A program made the position numbers and the translations under genes. The notes under the pieces were generated by a model. That model was not told where the DNA came from. It saw only the letters and a program-made list of their open reading frames with translations, and made no database searches. From Megamerina dolium (lineage: Eukaryota; Arthropoda; Insecta; Diptera; Megamerinidae): 64,000 nucleotides of DNA. The stretch spans positions 93,580,640 to 93,644,639 of the forward strand of contig OY978526.1 in assembly GCA_963854835.1 (NCBI GenBank), read 5' to 3'. Below are positions 63,370-64,000 of this stretch, piece by piece. Each line of letters starts with the position of its first letter. The stretch's first letter is position 1.

Positions 63370-63642
63370 ATTTTTTTTAATTTCTATATTATTGACAACT
63401 TTAACCGGCATAAATCTTTTTTTAATTTAAATTTAGTCGAATTGGCGAATTTTTATCAAGTGGAAATAAATCGAAAATTTTGTATCTTGTATTTTGATGA
63501 ACGTGATATTATTTTACAGGAGTTATCCGAACTATTTAATTCTGAACACCGGGAATATTGTGTTAAGGAATGGCAAAATAAAATACAAAAATTAATTTTT
63601 AAATATGCTTATTTGAAATACATTTTCTTTACCGAGGAATGA
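63370..63642 (+). CDS. unrecognised plus-strand open frame near the right edge
   Basis: A 90-codon open frame with no ATG, ending TGA. From about 63436 it reads VELANFYQVEINRKF, then LYFDERDIILQELSELF, then EHREYCVKEWQNKIQK and a Tyr/Phe-rich end. The charge pattern suggests an alpha-helical protein piece. A T-rich acceptor-like AAATTTAG precedes the frame at 63436, and the phase there (1) would match the dysf donor at 58068. However, the sequence does not resemble the expected start of the PAS-A region, so a dysf exon is unlikely unless it forms a short isoform. It may be an exon of another gene or old transposon coding. Function unknown. Confidence 0.3.
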   Translation: MFFNFYIIDNFNRHKSFFNLNLVELANFYQVEINRKFCILYFDERDIILQELSELFNSEHREYCVKEWQNKIQKLIFKYAYLKYIFFTEE

Positions 63643-64000
63643 AACACAAAATATTAGAGTATATACAAATTATAGCACTTTGCTATAATCCACAATTCAA
63701 AAAGGCTGTTATAGCAAAATGTCCTATAAAAAACGTCATCTGGCAAGATGTGACTTTAATCGATTACTAATAAAGTGAAAGAGCAAAAACGTTCACAGGT
63801 TTCACGTCTAAAGTAGCTGGCACAGGAAGTGATGCCGCCGGCAATTTACCTTCTGGATAGTTCAACCATTGTGAACCATGACACTAAAGATTTCACGATA
63901 CTGAAACTTTGCTCTTGATTTCTCTTCTAACTAAACCTGTAAGATTGCCTCCAAACATCGACAATCTGCCTTTTTAGAGACGATTGGCCATGAGCGCTAT

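Larger units (their letters stand above)
58068..64000 (+). other. dysf: start of the following dysf intron
   Basis: Begins GTAAGCAAATG. No sequence resembling a PAS domain is seen before the window ends, so this phase-1 intron probably runs past the right edge. It contains LINE remains, trinucleotide repeats near 60.45-60.95 kb, a TA tract, a MITE and an unassigned open frame near the end. Confidence 0.6.

Overview
The window reads as non-coding-rich, AT-rich chromosomal DNA of a higher dipteran; the style of transposons and repeats suggests a tephritid-like fruit fly, but that is an impression, not a test. Only one host gene can be named with confidence: the plus-strand orthologue of dysfusion (dysf, the insect NPAS4 relative), a bHLH-PAS transcription factor. 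Two of its coding exons are here. The first (coding from 27738 to 28327) carries an unusually His/Gln-rich N-terminus. The second (57886-58067) carries almost the whole bHLH domain. They are joined by a phase-2 intron of 29,558 bp. The PAS domains and the rest of the protein must lie to the right of the window. The untranslated 5' exon and promoter must lie to the left of 27628; a candidate promoter and leader region is 15.7-18.2 kb.

Everything else supportable is intronic or upstream DNA full of mobile elements and their remains. They include: twelve copies of one tRNA-derived SINE, several with clean target-site duplications; three near-identical 0.5 kb inverted-repeat elements with perfect 34 bp ends and 3 bp TWA duplications (PIF/Harbinger-like MITEs); three decayed copies of one mariner with CGAGGGCGGTCCCAGAA ends; a separate, almost intact mariner with one nonsense codon; fragments of other mariner/Tc1 transposases; two TTAA-flanked inverted-repeat elements (piggyBac-like); other foldback elements; and pieces of at least two kinds of non-LTR retrotransposon (RTE/craft-like, and Jockey or R1/Loa-like). 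Nesting is visible: a SINE inside an RTE copy, and a MITE inside a LINE RNase H region.

Layout: 1-15.7 kb, repeats and transposon debris upstream of the gene. 15.7-18.2 kb, GAGA-rich, CAA-rich candidate promoter/leader. 18.5-27.6 kb, SINE, Jockey fragment, a decayed copy of the translocon subunit gene TRAP-gamma (SSR3), mariner copies and a MITE. 27.6-28.3 kb, first dysf coding exon with two upstream ORFs in its leader. 28.3-57.9 kb, giant intron with microsatellites, SINEs, LINEs, mariner, plus one unexplained minus-strand open frame at 46.6-47.0 kb. 57.9-58.1 kb, bHLH exon. 58.1-64 kb, next intron with LINE remains and an unexplained open frame at 63.4-63.6 kb.

The most interesting items are the decayed TRAP-gamma copy, the MITE family with perfect ends, the two unassigned coding-like frames, and the uORF arrangement in the dysf leader. 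I saw no CRISPR array, bona fide tRNA or rRNA gene, or prokaryote-type system.
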